Source: Synchiropus splendidus
Taxonomy: Eukaryota; Chordata; Actinopteri; Syngnathiformes; Callionymidae
Assembly: GCF_027744825.2 (NCBI RefSeq)
Contig: NC_071345.1
Coordinates: forward strand, 17,454,001 to 17,518,000
Direction of reading: 5' to 3'
Length of the DNA stretch: 64,000 bases
A model generated the notes under the pieces. It did no database searches. It worked only from the letters and a program-made list of their open reading frames with translations, and had not been told where the DNA came from. The position numbers and the translations under genes were made by a program. Of the stretch, positions 1 to 14,481 are shown in pieces. How positions within the stretch are numbered: position 1 is the first letter of the stretch; each line of letters opens with the position of its first letter.

Positions 1-284
1 TGCTTGTGCTCTGCGTTCATTTTACCCATATTTTTGCATGTTTCCACAAAGCTGGCCGTTCAACAGTCTTGCTGTTACTATATGTAGCTATAGTGAGACA
101 TAACAATTTTGAAAACTCTCTGTCCTCCCGTTACAATACATTTAACGGCATTACTGACCACCGCCTCCTGCAACGCTGCATCTGTTTCCTCTTTGTGCAA
201 GAAGAACATTATCAATACGTCTTCCTCAGTCGCCATGTTGGTTTTGAGGTTTGTTTTTGTCATGAGCTTTTGACTCTGGGCTGC

Positions 285-296
285 TCCCCCTGGTGG
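285..296 (-). promoter_or_regulatory. CTCF-like motif, one mismatch
   Basis: The reverse complement reads CCACCAGGGGGA, differing from the core CCASYAGRKGGC only at the last base. It lies inside the me3 gene. Motif match only; occupancy is unknown. Confidence 0.35.
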
Positions 297-1687
297 ATGT
301 AATGTGAACAGCAATACAAATAGAGCATCAGTACATATATATGATCAGTGCCTTTGCTAAAGATGAGTACAATTCTGTACTTAAAGGAAGCATAAATGGG
401 CCTTAACTCCAACTAAACACAGGACCACCTCTGCGCTGGAGACAAGAATTCTGTTGCATATATGTTGTGTCTACAGTTAACTGAAAGTCAGATTAGATAG
501 GCAGAATCGTAGCTCTTGATTTACAGTCTATATGAGTCAGACTCCTAATATATTATGTCTGCTTCAGGATTTAAAAAAAAATCATCATCCACTCAATGAT
601 CTACATCTGCTTTTCCTTGCCTTGTCTTTTCTGAGAAGACCTTAAAATGAGATGAGAAATTGAAAAATCAGCTGATATTCATGTATTTATAACCTCTTTT
701 ACAGCCCCTTTAATAATACTGCTCCTCTGAATCACCAGCGAATAAAGTCCCGACCGACTGGATGCCAAACAAAATATTCAATGGAACTTTGTTTGATTTA
801 TGTTTAATGGCAAAACGCTTTTGGTGACAACAATTCATGAGCCTTCCCAGTGGTTGGCTTTGAATGGCTGTTTTAACTAAGGTCACCACTCTTGAGCTTT
901 GACTCGCAACCATTATTCTCTTTATTGAAAAGACTTTGAAAGGTTGACATAGAATGACCACAGAATTCTTCAGGAATCAAAGACACATAAAACCTAGCAT
1001 GAACTATTGACTTCAGACAAACAATGATGTCATTTCTAGATCATAACCAGAATAAAAGCAGCAGTCCTACATGAGCCTTTTCTTCTCTGTGAACTGACAT
1101 GACCTCTCCAGTGTGTACAAGAGGGCGCTGCATTGGAGCTCGGACAGGAACAGATCTATCTTTGCCTGCTTGTCTCCGCCTCCTGAAACCCCAACACAAT
1201 AAAAAAGTTTATAGCTCCGTTCTTTGTCTCGTTATTTCTCCTCTTTGCTCACTCTCGGGTGCTCGAGTCTGACTCGCCGCTTGATAGAAAACACATTTTG
1301 TCGCTGTGATATTGGACAGCATGTCGGCCGGTCTGTCGAGCTCTGCGTGGAACTATGTCCCGTGGAGTCACAGGAGGAAAAATAAACTGTCCCACAACAG
1401 AACTGGAGACTCACTGGAGCAAATACAGGCGTCAAGTCTTGTTCAAAGGTCTGTTTGGTTGCAAGTCAACCGATCGAGGAATTATGAATGAATTTCAATT
1501 GAATGATCAGGAAATGTCCATAACGCATTAAAGAACATATAATTTGATTTTAGTGGGGTTCAGGATTACCATCTGGAATCCGTTGACTCCACCTGATCAT
1601 CCATTCTTGCTCACTTTCTTGTGCCTTGTACAGTGGAGCTCCAGCTCATGGAGCTCACTTGAATCTGAGCAGTCAGTATGAGACTAC

Positions 1688-1770
1688 ATTAGATAGATGT
1701 CCTTTATTAGTCTGACCAGTCAATATATCAATGATTTTTCAAATGCCTAAATAAACTCACTGTGGGACAA
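1688..1770. repeat. short retrotransposon 3'-end-like fragment
   Basis: TTAGATAGATGTCCTTTATT followed by a passage ending in CACTGTGGGACAAAT resembles the common teleost repeat tail in which GATA-type repeats precede a CTTTATT...CACAG sequence. A related piece is at about 26254-26335. Family not determined. Confidence 0.4.
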
Positions 1771-3003
1771 ATACAAAATAAATAATAAATAAAAACTTCA
1801 CCCGCACACATTTTTACAACCAGCAGTTTCTGTTTCGTATTGTCGATCAAATTTGACCCCAAGTCAAACACCTTATCTCACAATACTGCCATGAAATACT
1901 GACCACAGAACAAACTATTAACAAGCAACTATATTTGTTGAGAACTGTCCGACCAACTCCAGTGCTGCGGTTACTGACAGCTAGGTCATAGCACGGTTCA
2001 TAGCTGGAGAAATTGACAGTCAGCACTGCCAAGCTTCGGAGGATGGTCAGTTAGTATGATTCCATTTTGCTGTTTTAGTCTTCTTCTCTGAGCAAAACCA
2101 AATCCCAGAAACTCACCAGATGATGGCCCAGCTACAGTAAAGCACTTGGTCCACTGACCGTCTGCATGGTGTAAGAGTGAATTAATGGCTCGACTTTTAC
2201 AAGTCTGTATGGTAGAGAAGGGTTTTACCATTTAAAATGTCAAAATACTTGTGTGTTGTGATCATAAGTAATCCATAGAGACATGGTTTTCTTTTTTAGT
2301 GACACATTTTTCAGTATTTTCTTGACCATTCTAAACAATGACAAATCATGCTGTGTAGCAGACTGAACAATCACACCTGCACCACTCCAGCAGACCTTGG
2401 TTTCCTGTTCTTGAGCTTTCATTCAGTCACATTTCAGGGTTTCCAGTAATTTCCTCAGCAAATGTTCCGTCTGTTTTAAGTATTGGTTGGAAAAAAAAAC
2501 AAAAAAAACACAATGCCGCTGCTAAATGTATTTTAAAGTCTCATAACAGAGGGCTTATTTTTGTTCTATGAAGTTATTGGCTTTGGCCCCTGTTTCCCCT
2601 GAACCGTCTAAATATTATGGGTTGTTGCAGGAACATGTTGTTAAACAGAGAGCTGCTGGTTCACTGCAGATTGCTGGGTGGGCTCAGAGAAGTTTGTGAT
2701 CATGCTGCTGTGGAGATGCTTGACCTCCTCCTTTCAGGCTCATTGTGTGGCGCTCTTGTAAAACGTCACAGGAACAGGTGTCAGCTTGTCAAATCTCAAT
2801 TAAAGACGTGTGCGACTTTAAGAGGCTGTTTGTTCCTGCTACTGTCCCAACAAACCCAGGGGTTGTTTGAGTGGGTTGTTTAATAATTCTGGAGATATTC
2901 TCATGTATATTTATATATTCAACACAACTCAGTATTCAAAGTCTTTCTCTTCCTTTGCCTTTTAATATTTGGATTTCATATATATAAATATATATATATA
3001 TAG

Positions 3004-5716
<2,713 letters not shown>

Positions 5717-5980
5717 CGCTAAAGAAACCGCTGACAGGCTTCGTACTAACCACTGGAAAATCAAGGACATCCGAGAGTTGCTGTGGAGATTTGAATTTAC
5801 TCAGAGCGCTGCATTCTATAGCCATATTGATTAGTGACATGTAACTGTGACGTGCGGATCACTCTTTATATTTTTGCACTGTAATGACTCTACAAGTACT
5901 GTAAGAAAACAAGAGAATGATTTGCTGTTTGTGCCCTTCATGAATATTATGTAATAAAAAGTTTTGATTTCTCTTTCTGA
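5717..5980 (+). other. me3: me3 3' untranslated region
   Basis: Begins after the TAA stop and carries a canonical AATAAA at 5953-5958, so cleavage is expected at about 5970-5980. This gives a short 3' UTR of roughly 260 bases. The end is inferred from the signal only. Confidence 0.75.
5953..5958 (+). terminator. me3 polyadenylation signal AATAAA
   Basis: Canonical hexamer 237 bases after the me3 stop codon, in AT-rich sequence followed by a T-rich stretch. Confidence 0.8.
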
Positions 5981-6393
5981 CTGATTTACATTCAAATCTC
6001 ACGGATGCCTCCATATTATACTTGTGTTAGTGTATATGTTAGTAGCGCACAACTCACCACTGAGACATTTTCATAAATGCACATGCAGAGAACAACTATT
6101 CCGCCTTTGTTACAAGATTCTGCTGACCACACGCTGCAAACTTCAAGTGTGGCAAAACCCCTTTTTAAGTAGAATCCATGAGAGAACTAAGGTCACTCAC
6201 GAGTGGTAGGGTGTGAGTTCCAGTCATGGATGACCAAGATGGTTCGGTTACTTTAGCAGCGATGAGATTTCTCCTTGGTTCAAGTAATGTGCTGAATGAT
6301 TGCTTGAGCTGAATCGACCAGGGAAGCCAAGAACCACTGGTCATACAACCGCGCTAACTAACGTGAGGTGACGCCGATTTATGCGCAAATGCT

Positions 6394-6405
6394 GCCCTCT
6401 AGTGG
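6394..6405 (-). promoter_or_regulatory. CTCF core motif, full match
   Basis: The reverse complement reads CCACTAGAGGGC, matching every position of the core CCASYAGRKGGC. It lies 436 bases past the me3 polyadenylation signal and points toward me3. The next full match, at 8272, points the other way. Confidence 0.5.
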
Positions 6406-8271
6406 CTGAAATCTTATCTTGCAGTATGATGTCAAGTCGAACGTTAAAAGAAGCTCGAGTAGTTGTACATTTCTTTTATAGTTTTAAACATCTAAGGCAT
6501 GTCGAATTGAGTTACTTTTTGGCGACGTAACTGGTTATCACAACTTGTGTGCCAGCTGAAGATGTTTTTTTAAGTTAAAAAAAAAAAGCTTGTGTTTGTC
6601 TGTTGTTATTATAAGATGGTTATGATCGCATCTCAGTGAAATATTCTCCTGGATTATGGAACATCCATCACTTACTTCAGTTCAGAAAAAATGACCAAAT
6701 AAATGAAGAAAATGTGACTTGCTGAGGTGAATTTCATTAAATACTTTACAAGCAATTCACAGCCTTTACACTATGCTTGCTGTGTTCAAATGTCTGGCAA
6801 AATATTTGTTGCCAGTGTTGGTTCCTAAATAAATGTTTTTCTTTACTGTTGGGATGGTTGATGGCTTTGCAGGCCGAGGTATAGTTATGTAAAATGTTGC
6901 ATGACATCAAGTGGAGCAGATTGAATAGGGCCTTAGACCAAGTAGGCAAAAAGATTTGATCATATTTATGTGCCAAAGTGCCATAAACAATGAGATGGAA
7001 TCATCCACTGTTCAGCTCCTCCTAATCTGCTTTGTGTTCAAGCACGGAAAATTCATGAAAAGTGAATGAGGAGCGCTTTTTCCAGCCTAGTGTAAAAAGG
7101 GCTCAGATGGACCAGGCACCTCGCAAGAGCAGAGCAGGTTGGGTTGGTGGAGAGACGTTGACAAAGTCATGATGAACGCTTCCTAGAGATGCAACTTCTC
7201 ACAAGGCTGGAGTCAAGATTTCACATTTGAAAGAGGCTGAGATGTGGGCGCTCGGTAGCGGCCGGCCGACTCACTCCACGAGTCACACGAGCTTTGTCTG
7301 TCGCGTGAATTAAAAAGGCAACGATTTCACATTATTGAAACGGTGCTCGGCCAGACAGTCAGTACCACAGGCCCTGCCTGGCTCGCTGCCCGTCCCAATA
7401 TGGAATCAATGAATGAGCTGCCGGACCAGTCAGCAGTCAGGGACTAGCGTCCCGCCTCAGGCCCGACTGCGAGACAAAGCATTTGCTCACTTTCCTTCAC
7501 CTCACCCTCCCTTTAAATTCCCAAACAGCCCCGGGCACGCAGCGGCCTGACATGAAGATCAATTTGTCTCAATGTCAACAACATCCGTTGGTCTGTGAGT
7601 TGTCTGGATCAGCACAGTAGCCATAGAGACGCTCCTTGACTCGATCAGCGGCTGCAGTTTTGGGTCTACAGGACTCCGAAATCCCATTGCCAGCTTTCTG
7701 GCTGGTCGCTGGCAGACTTGTGACGGGCATCTGTGGCCTCACGTCCTTTTGACCTTGTTTTCCATCTCAGAACCACCTCAGACCAGTGCCAATCCCGAAA
7801 ACACCCCAGGGGGAGCAGCCTGTCTGTCCCTGTTGCCCCTGTCACGGTATCCCCCACAAATTCCTGATACCATCTGCCCAACTACCAACCTACATGCAGC
7901 GTGACCTGTTGGTCTGTTTTTGTTTTGTCAGCATGCAAAATACGCTCCCACTTTCCCACCCTTCCTGATTTGAACATTCAATGTCACGTTGCTCTTATGT
8001 TTTTATAAATATAAATATTAAGCATTTATACAACATCGCTCACTTTTACTTTTTATTTTTCACCAAAAAAAAAAAATCCAATTACTACGGTATTATGTCA
8101 AATGGAACTTAGTTTCATGAGGAATGGTGCTCAAAAAAGCAAAAAAGTACTTTTTTTTTCTTCAATAATCGAATCTCACATACTCATGTAGTAGCTTTCA
8201 TTAAATGTTATGAAATAAATATATGTGTATGAATGTCGTTCTGTCCTCCCTAGGTCGTCTTCTCATTTTCT

Positions 8272-8283
8272 CCAGCAGAGGGC
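8272..8283 (+). promoter_or_regulatory. CTCF core motif, full match
   Basis: CCAGCAGAGGGC followed by GCACTGG matches the CTCF core at all positions and continues with the favoured GC. It points into the gene desert toward prdm13, divergent from the site at 6394-6405. Confidence 0.5.
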
Positions 8284-10239
8284 GCACTGGTATCCAGTAA
8301 TCGTATTTTTGTAGCTCTCATTTTATCGTCGGATGAAACAAAATGTAATGTATTTTCGATATACTTATTTATTTTCACTTTTATTTTGCAACACCGTTAA
8401 GATAGTTGAGAATTGGGATTTAATTCCTTCACAGAAAGGTCGAGAAGTGTTTTGACGTTATTTTATTTGATGGTTTATTTAGTATGATTCGATGTGTTAT
8501 TGACATTTAATATTGCTCCTCCAACAGACGTGTTTTTGCCAATACACCCAAGCTGGTTGCAGCAAGCGCAAAACTCTCAAATCGTCCCCAGTTTTCAATC
8601 ACTAATTCCTATTACAGGTTATTTATCTTTATGTCTTATTTTCCCTTATATATTATGATAAATAGTTGTAAAAATAGATTCGTGAATCTATCTGAAATAT
8701 ATCTTTGTTTAGCATTTTAGGAATTCAACAAGTTCATTAACCTCTAAACTAGAAAACATTTATTCTGACTTTATCTGCAAATTTTAAATTAAAACAAAAA
8801 AAAAATAGTGAGATGACACCATGGGGGAATTTTGGAACTAGTGGTGAGGAGCCCTTTCTTTTTAACCAACAAATCTTCCTGAGCCACTTAAACACGATTC
8901 CTAAATTTCAGGTATTCTGAAAGGCATTTGTAACAGAATGTGATGTAAAGGTTTATTATCACCGAATGAGCTCATATCATCCTGTAGCCCACAGAAAACT
9001 GATTCTATGAAATTCTATCTTGTGTGTTTGAACGCAATACCTTTGAGTCAGTAGATCTCTTTTAAAGGTCAATTTTAAACTTCAATATGCACCAAGAGAT
9101 ACATGTTTTTTTCTGCACAAAAAGGTTTATGTAATTTTTGTGCCATCATTGTGCAACCATTATTTCTAAGCAGTGCTGACTTCTTCAAATGGGATCTTCT
9201 GCTGATACAAAGTTAAAAATACCTAACACGAGCTAAAGCCTGTGTAAAGATTCCCCTTTGACTTGCCCTCTGAATAAACCTGGGCTCACCAATATTGTCC
9301 TCACCAGAAAAGAAAAGCTAAGCGTCAGTGTACGATTGAAACTAGCCGAACCAAACCAGGTCTGTTGTCAGGGACCCTCCTTCATGGCACATATTATGGT
9401 CTGGTTAATGAACAAGGACGGCTCTTTTTTCCCAGATTACGAGGTCTTCGCAGGTTTCCCACAGCCTGTTGTTTCTTGGGCGGGTACCACACGCAGATAC
9501 CAAGCAGGAGCGCTGACGCCTCAGCAGCCTCACCATAATTAGATGAGGCCTTGCACTCGGTGTGAAATTCTCGCACCGAAATCTGACATGACATGTGTGA
9601 TCACGGCCCAAAGTCGTGTTTCATTAATTTTTACTGCAACACGTTAAACACAGACATCATTCCCTGCAGCTGCCAGGCAAATAGGCCACGCTGCTGCGGC
9701 TCCCGTCACACGTTTGTTTCCCTGTCATGCTCAGCGGAATTTCCAGCCACTGTTTGATTGAGCACGGATATTTATGTTCGGAATTCAGGCTAAAAAGTGC
9801 TCGGAACTACCTTGAGTGTCGGCGTTAGCAGCTGAGCATGTCATTGCAATGTCGGCACATGCTAACTGGACTTGTGCGTCTGATTCCGCTGCGAGCTCCA
9901 GATGGATCAACACATGCTGAAAATATTCCAAGCAAGACATTTGCATCTGACCTAAATCCCTCATTTCTGCTCCACCATGCAAACAAGTCAATCCAAAGAC
10001 ATTATTTAATGACCTCGGAAGGGAACATTTGCATGACACTGGCTCCCTTCCCATGTGAGATTTTTATATAACAGATTTATTGGAAGCATGCATCCGGTGC
10101 TGAGAGTGACCATCCAAAAGCTGTTTTTTTTTTCATTGAACACATTGCTTTTCCTCCTAATCTTGCCATCTTTAGTGACTACCTGTACCTTGAGTCACCT
10201 TGATGTGAAACCTGTGATACAGTCAAATGTCAGCTTTTT

Positions 10240-10345
10240 CCTACCCCAGACGTCCAGGTGGCATCTTCATGAGATGCCCAAACCACATCAACTGACTGAG
10301 TGCAGCTGCTGAGCAAGAGAACTCCTCACCCTATCTCTAAGGGAG
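10240..10345 (-). mobile_element. non-LTR retrotransposon fragment (Rex-like), antisense
   Basis: Contains GACGTCCAGGTGGCATCTTC, then ATGAGATGCCCAAACCACAT and CCTCACCCTATCTCTAAGGG. I recognise this as the reverse strand of the reverse-transcriptase region of a LINE common in fish genomes. A second piece of the same family lies at 37822-38065. Only about 100 bases remain and no frame is intact. The Rex name is from memory and uncertain. Confidence 0.6.
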
Positions 10346-10454
10346 ACGTCTTTTTATTGTGACCCGGGAGTCTTTTTTTTTATCAGTGATTCAAATAATT
10401 TATACAGCCACTCTAAATTCCTCTTTGTAAGTGTTGCAGGGGGTATAAATCTCC

Positions 10455-10790
10455 TTTCCGGACTATCGAGTGCCCCGGAATGCCACATCCACTAAATTCA
10501 AGAAGGAAAATAAATCTTGTCCATTCATAAGATGCACTGGTCTATAGGCCGCAGGTTCAGTGGCGCTGTCTGCACTGTGGACAGGGTCCAGCATCGAGAG
10601 TGAGGAAATTGCAGAAATAAATATGGAGCCCCTTGATTTATCTACGCTGCTCTCACAAAAGACAAGGTGCAGCTCTCCGGCTTGGATCAAGTCAGTGGGC
10701 AAAACCCGACTCCCTTGTGCTCATGTTTGACTTTTGAGCCGAAGGCACTTTGTCTCGAGACGGCATCTCACATCTTTTATTCACCTTAAA
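10455..10790. repeat. dispersed repeat copy A, probably a non-autonomous DNA element
   Basis: Begins TTTCCGGACTATCGAGTG, continues with GCACTGGTCTATAGGCCGCA and ends with TTTTGAGCCGAAGGCACTTT. The halves match 46095-46141 (both carry CGCTGCTCTCACAA) and 46452-46575 (both carry GACAAGGTGCAGCTCT and TTTTGAGCCGAA), so this is one repeat family present at least twice. Ends and class are not fixed. Confidence 0.6.
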
Positions 10791-13700
10791 GCCCTCAAAG
10801 TGCGCTCTTTTCGCCCGTGTGCCCAGAGTTCCGACACCACCGCCGGTTTCAGCTGCTGCATCTCGATTCCAGAGCTCCAGGAGTTAGTTAGTTAGTTAGT
10901 TTTGAGAAACAATAGGCAAAGGTAACTTTTGAGAAGTGGTGATCAGTATAATGGGTTTTACTTTAGATTAGGCTACATGCAACACATGCATATATTTTCT
11001 CAGTAAAATATACCTGTTTTTCACTTCTGTAAATATGCATCCTTTCTCGTGAATCCCTCTTTAGTGAGTCCCACTTTTTGTCCACTTCAGGCCACCGTAG
11101 CTCAAGCCACTTGTGCTGCCTGCGTGAGCTGATCAGGCGAAATAAACAAGGAATATTGTTTCTTACATTTAATGGCACTGCTGCTTTATTCTTTGTATAA
11201 CTAGTTGAAAACCAATTAACTAAGACAATAAAACATACCTGTTGTTCTCATAAGCCTGACAGACCCCACTGTATCTAATCTCCAAAAGGAACAAACAAAT
11301 CTTATAGAGTATCATAGAGTATAAACCTGTGTACTTGGTACCTTAAAGGAAGGTGTCTTTATGATATACTGTAATGTAAACATATTGGCATGTAGAACCC
11401 GCAGGATGGGCATAAATTGTGATTGTTATTTGGGGAAATTTAAATATTTATGAAACAGTATAGTACCAAGGGCATACGTTTAATAATAAAATGTAGAACG
11501 AAATGTATTTAAATGGGTATATTAGATGGTAATTTGACAGAAGACATATGATGATATATGTTCGTGTTAATAGTGGCTGTGTAGGGTTTATAATTACGAT
11601 AATATTGAAACATATCATTCTCAACCCTTCAATAAACCATGTTGGTCCCTTTATATACATTGTTGTATATAAGCTCAAATGAATATTCACCCTGTATCTC
11701 AGGAGAGAACAAGAGAGCCTGTGGGTCATGTTTACTGAAGAAGCGGTGAAGAATCTTTTGCTGCATGGCAACTCGTGGTCTTGGGTCGGTCCAATGTAAA
11801 CAGCAGGGATTGACTGACAAAGAGAAGCCCACCACCCTCACACTTGATACACTTAGTACCAGTAAGAGCGCTCTGATCACATACGTTCAAAAGCCCACAC
11901 CACTGGCCGAAATCACATTTAACATGCATGCGATAAAAAGGCATTAACATTCGAGTATTCGCGGTGTTGGCCTTTGCTATTGTTTTCTCCATCTTCATTA
12001 ATTCTGTCATTGTTTGCTGCCAGCGAGTGGCGGCCATGTTTTGTAAACATCAAAGCACCCGTGGACCAGACACGGCACGTTAAATTAACATGGATATTGC
12101 ATCTTCAGCTGGAGAGACTCCGCTTGTTGTTGGCCTCTCACCATTTGTGTGGCTATGGTGTGTGTCTGCGGGGACTCGGCGCTACTCTGCGGGTCCGTTA
12201 TTAACCTGGCTGTCTTTGATGTGGTCACCATCAGCGCGGTGGCCCCTCTTTTGCATCTGCAGCAGCAGGTAAAGCTGTGTGCCGTGTTATCTCCTTAGAT
12301 GATCAAGAGTCCACCTGACCAGCGAATGAAAGACCTTCAGTAGCCCTTCCTGTCTGTCTTTATATCATCAGTCTTGTGTGGGCGAGAGTTTACCTAAGAC
12401 TTGCTCTCTACAAGAGGTTTCACTGGAGGACTTTAATTCCGTCCATTTCCCAAGGAAAAGGGAAAAGTAAAGGGGTCATATTCAGCAGTCTGGGGCAGGA
12501 AATACTCTGACTGAACTGCACTGTTTTTCTCTGAATATGAATCATACAAAACATTTATCTAGAAAAATACAGTGAATTTCTTATACATTATGTTTATTTA
12601 TTTATTATATATTTATTATATATTTATGACAAAAAAATTATGATATAGAAATGTTTTTGGCAAATTGGATAACGTAATGAGAGAGAAAAATATATTACTT
12701 TCATTACAGATAATACAGTACTAAAGTGTAAATCAGAACTGTAAATATTAACAAGATACACATTATTTTTATACAATTATTGGAGCATTTCCATAAAATA
12801 TAGATAAAATGGGCAGTCTATTAAACATGAATGTTACATGGATACTTATCCATAAAATATAATGTTCATTTTGACATTCTCTGAAGCGCAAGGGAGAAAG
12901 GGAATTGTCTTTTAGCTGCATCAGTTATTGCCACTACACCTGCTCGCTTTGCCAGGCAAGATTTGTATATGTATTGTACATGTGTTTATGCACATTTAAA
13001 ACAATTTCTGAATGTGATTTCTCGACTGATCTTTGATTGTTTAGTTTAGAAATGTTGACTTTCCAGTCAACATTTCTATTTAGCTCCACTGACTGGACTA
13101 TTTCAGCGGCAAGTTGAGGTTATACCACGACAAGGATGTTGTATTGACGCATCAAACTCAATAACAAATACTGAGGAGCCGATCTGTTTGCTGGTTGTTT
13201 ATTAAAAGCAGCCTTTAATTTTACTGCCTTCTCTTGGTACTGTCGCACCTGACATGCCCTCAAACATGAGATCATTATTCCGTACTGTATTCCGGCTGAA
13301 TTGCATTACCGCCTGTTAAATCACCTGAGAACATTCCTTGCCTCAATTAATACTTGACAGGTTAATAATGCTATCCAATTAGCATTCTTTTGCTTAAGCA
13401 TTTCTGTGCATGTGATTTGGTATATGAGTGCATCCTCACCTACTGTTTGCAGACAAAAGGCCCTTGAGGCCAGGTAACCTTCAGGACAATACAGGTAAAC
13501 AACGCACTGAATTGGAAACATGAATGGAGAAAGGCAGGCCAGTGAAAGGAAACGCATGCGTTCTAAACTGAAGGTTGGAGCGGTGAATGAGTAACCTTGT
13601 GTGTTTGGTTTGATTATTTTAGACCAGTTCTAACATCTCCTGGTGCTCTTATCAACCTGGAGCTTTCGCTCAGTACACAGGAATTACAGACACACACAAC

Positions 13701-14448
13701 AAAAACAGGCATTACACATGATTGCAAGTGTAAACCAGGGAATCAGATGACATTGATCTGCTGGAGAGGCTTTTAAAATGTTATGCATCAGCTCACTAAT
13801 GCATTTAACCCTGATGTGATTGGTACCACTGCGCCCCGCATAATTGCCCCAGGGCACAGAAATCAGAGATAAAGTTGTCCTGTATGTTTTAAATCGGCCA
13901 TATATGTCTTTTAAATGACAAGTGCACAAATGCTCTTTATATAGGCCACTCAGTGCACATCCATCCCTCACCTCCGCCCACCAGGATCCCAGGCCGAACC
14001 AGGGCCAGATCTCCAATAAGAGCCGCGTGTTACTCGTGCTATATGACGGTGATCCAGTCAGATAAACCACTAGTTCAAGTTTTGCCGTGTTTTCTTGGCT
14101 GCTGTGCAGCAACCGCACACTCACTAGTTTCCTGTCAGCTTGGTGGCTTCCATGACGCGGAGCGTTGACGTTGCAGACCTAATTCTTTTGACGCTGTTTT
14201 ATAAGTGGAATGTGCGATTACGCTCAACTTTCAGCTTTGTTGACGCATCTGGACCCTCAGTCGTGCCGTCTCTCGTCACCCTCTCCTCCGATTTGCTATT
14301 AATTTGTCCTCATTTGTCCTCAGAATGTGCCTCAATAGTATTAGACCGCAGTTGGTGATGCTGTCATGGACATTCTGCTGTTCAACCGCTCACATTCATG
14401 GAGCTGCAACTTCACACTCCATCAGTCTATATACATAAATATTTTATA

Positions 14449-14452
<4 letters not shown>
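10791..14452. other. gene-free intergenic DNA
   Basis: AT-rich sequence with a GTTA tetranucleotide run near 10884-10901, a T/A-rich patch at 12590-12640 and a perfect 14-bp hairpin at 13047-13078. No coding exon could be supported; the 146-residue frame on the - strand at 13684-14124 has no recognisable domain. Confidence 0.55.
13047..13078. repeat. perfect 14-bp inverted repeat with 4-base loop
   Basis: TAGAAATGTTGACT is followed by the loop TTCC and then its exact reverse complement AGTCAACATTTCTA. Unique flanks lie on both sides; no element ends were recognised. Confidence 0.9.

Positions 14453-14479
<27 letters not shown>
14453..14479. repeat. (TA)n microsatellite
   Basis: About 13 uninterrupted TA units, preceded by imperfect TA-rich sequence from about 14428. 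Confidence 0.95.

Positions 14480-14481
<2 letters not shown>

Larger units (their letters stand above)
5981..10239. other. intergenic DNA downstream of me3
   Basis: No exon with coding character and good splice sites was found. The left part holds the two divergent CTCF motifs. Bases 7080-7970 are complex, GC-balanced sequence without obvious repeats. Bases 8000-9200 are AT-rich with short A and T runs. Short open frames here have no recognisable domains. Confidence 0.6.

Noticed and set aside
12020..12060. CGGCCATGTTTTG resembling a YY1-type site
   Set aside because: Single short word with no promoter or exon beside it; expected by chance at this length.
13684..14124. 146-residue open frame, - strand
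   Set aside because: No recognisable family or conserved motif, and no neighbouring exons.
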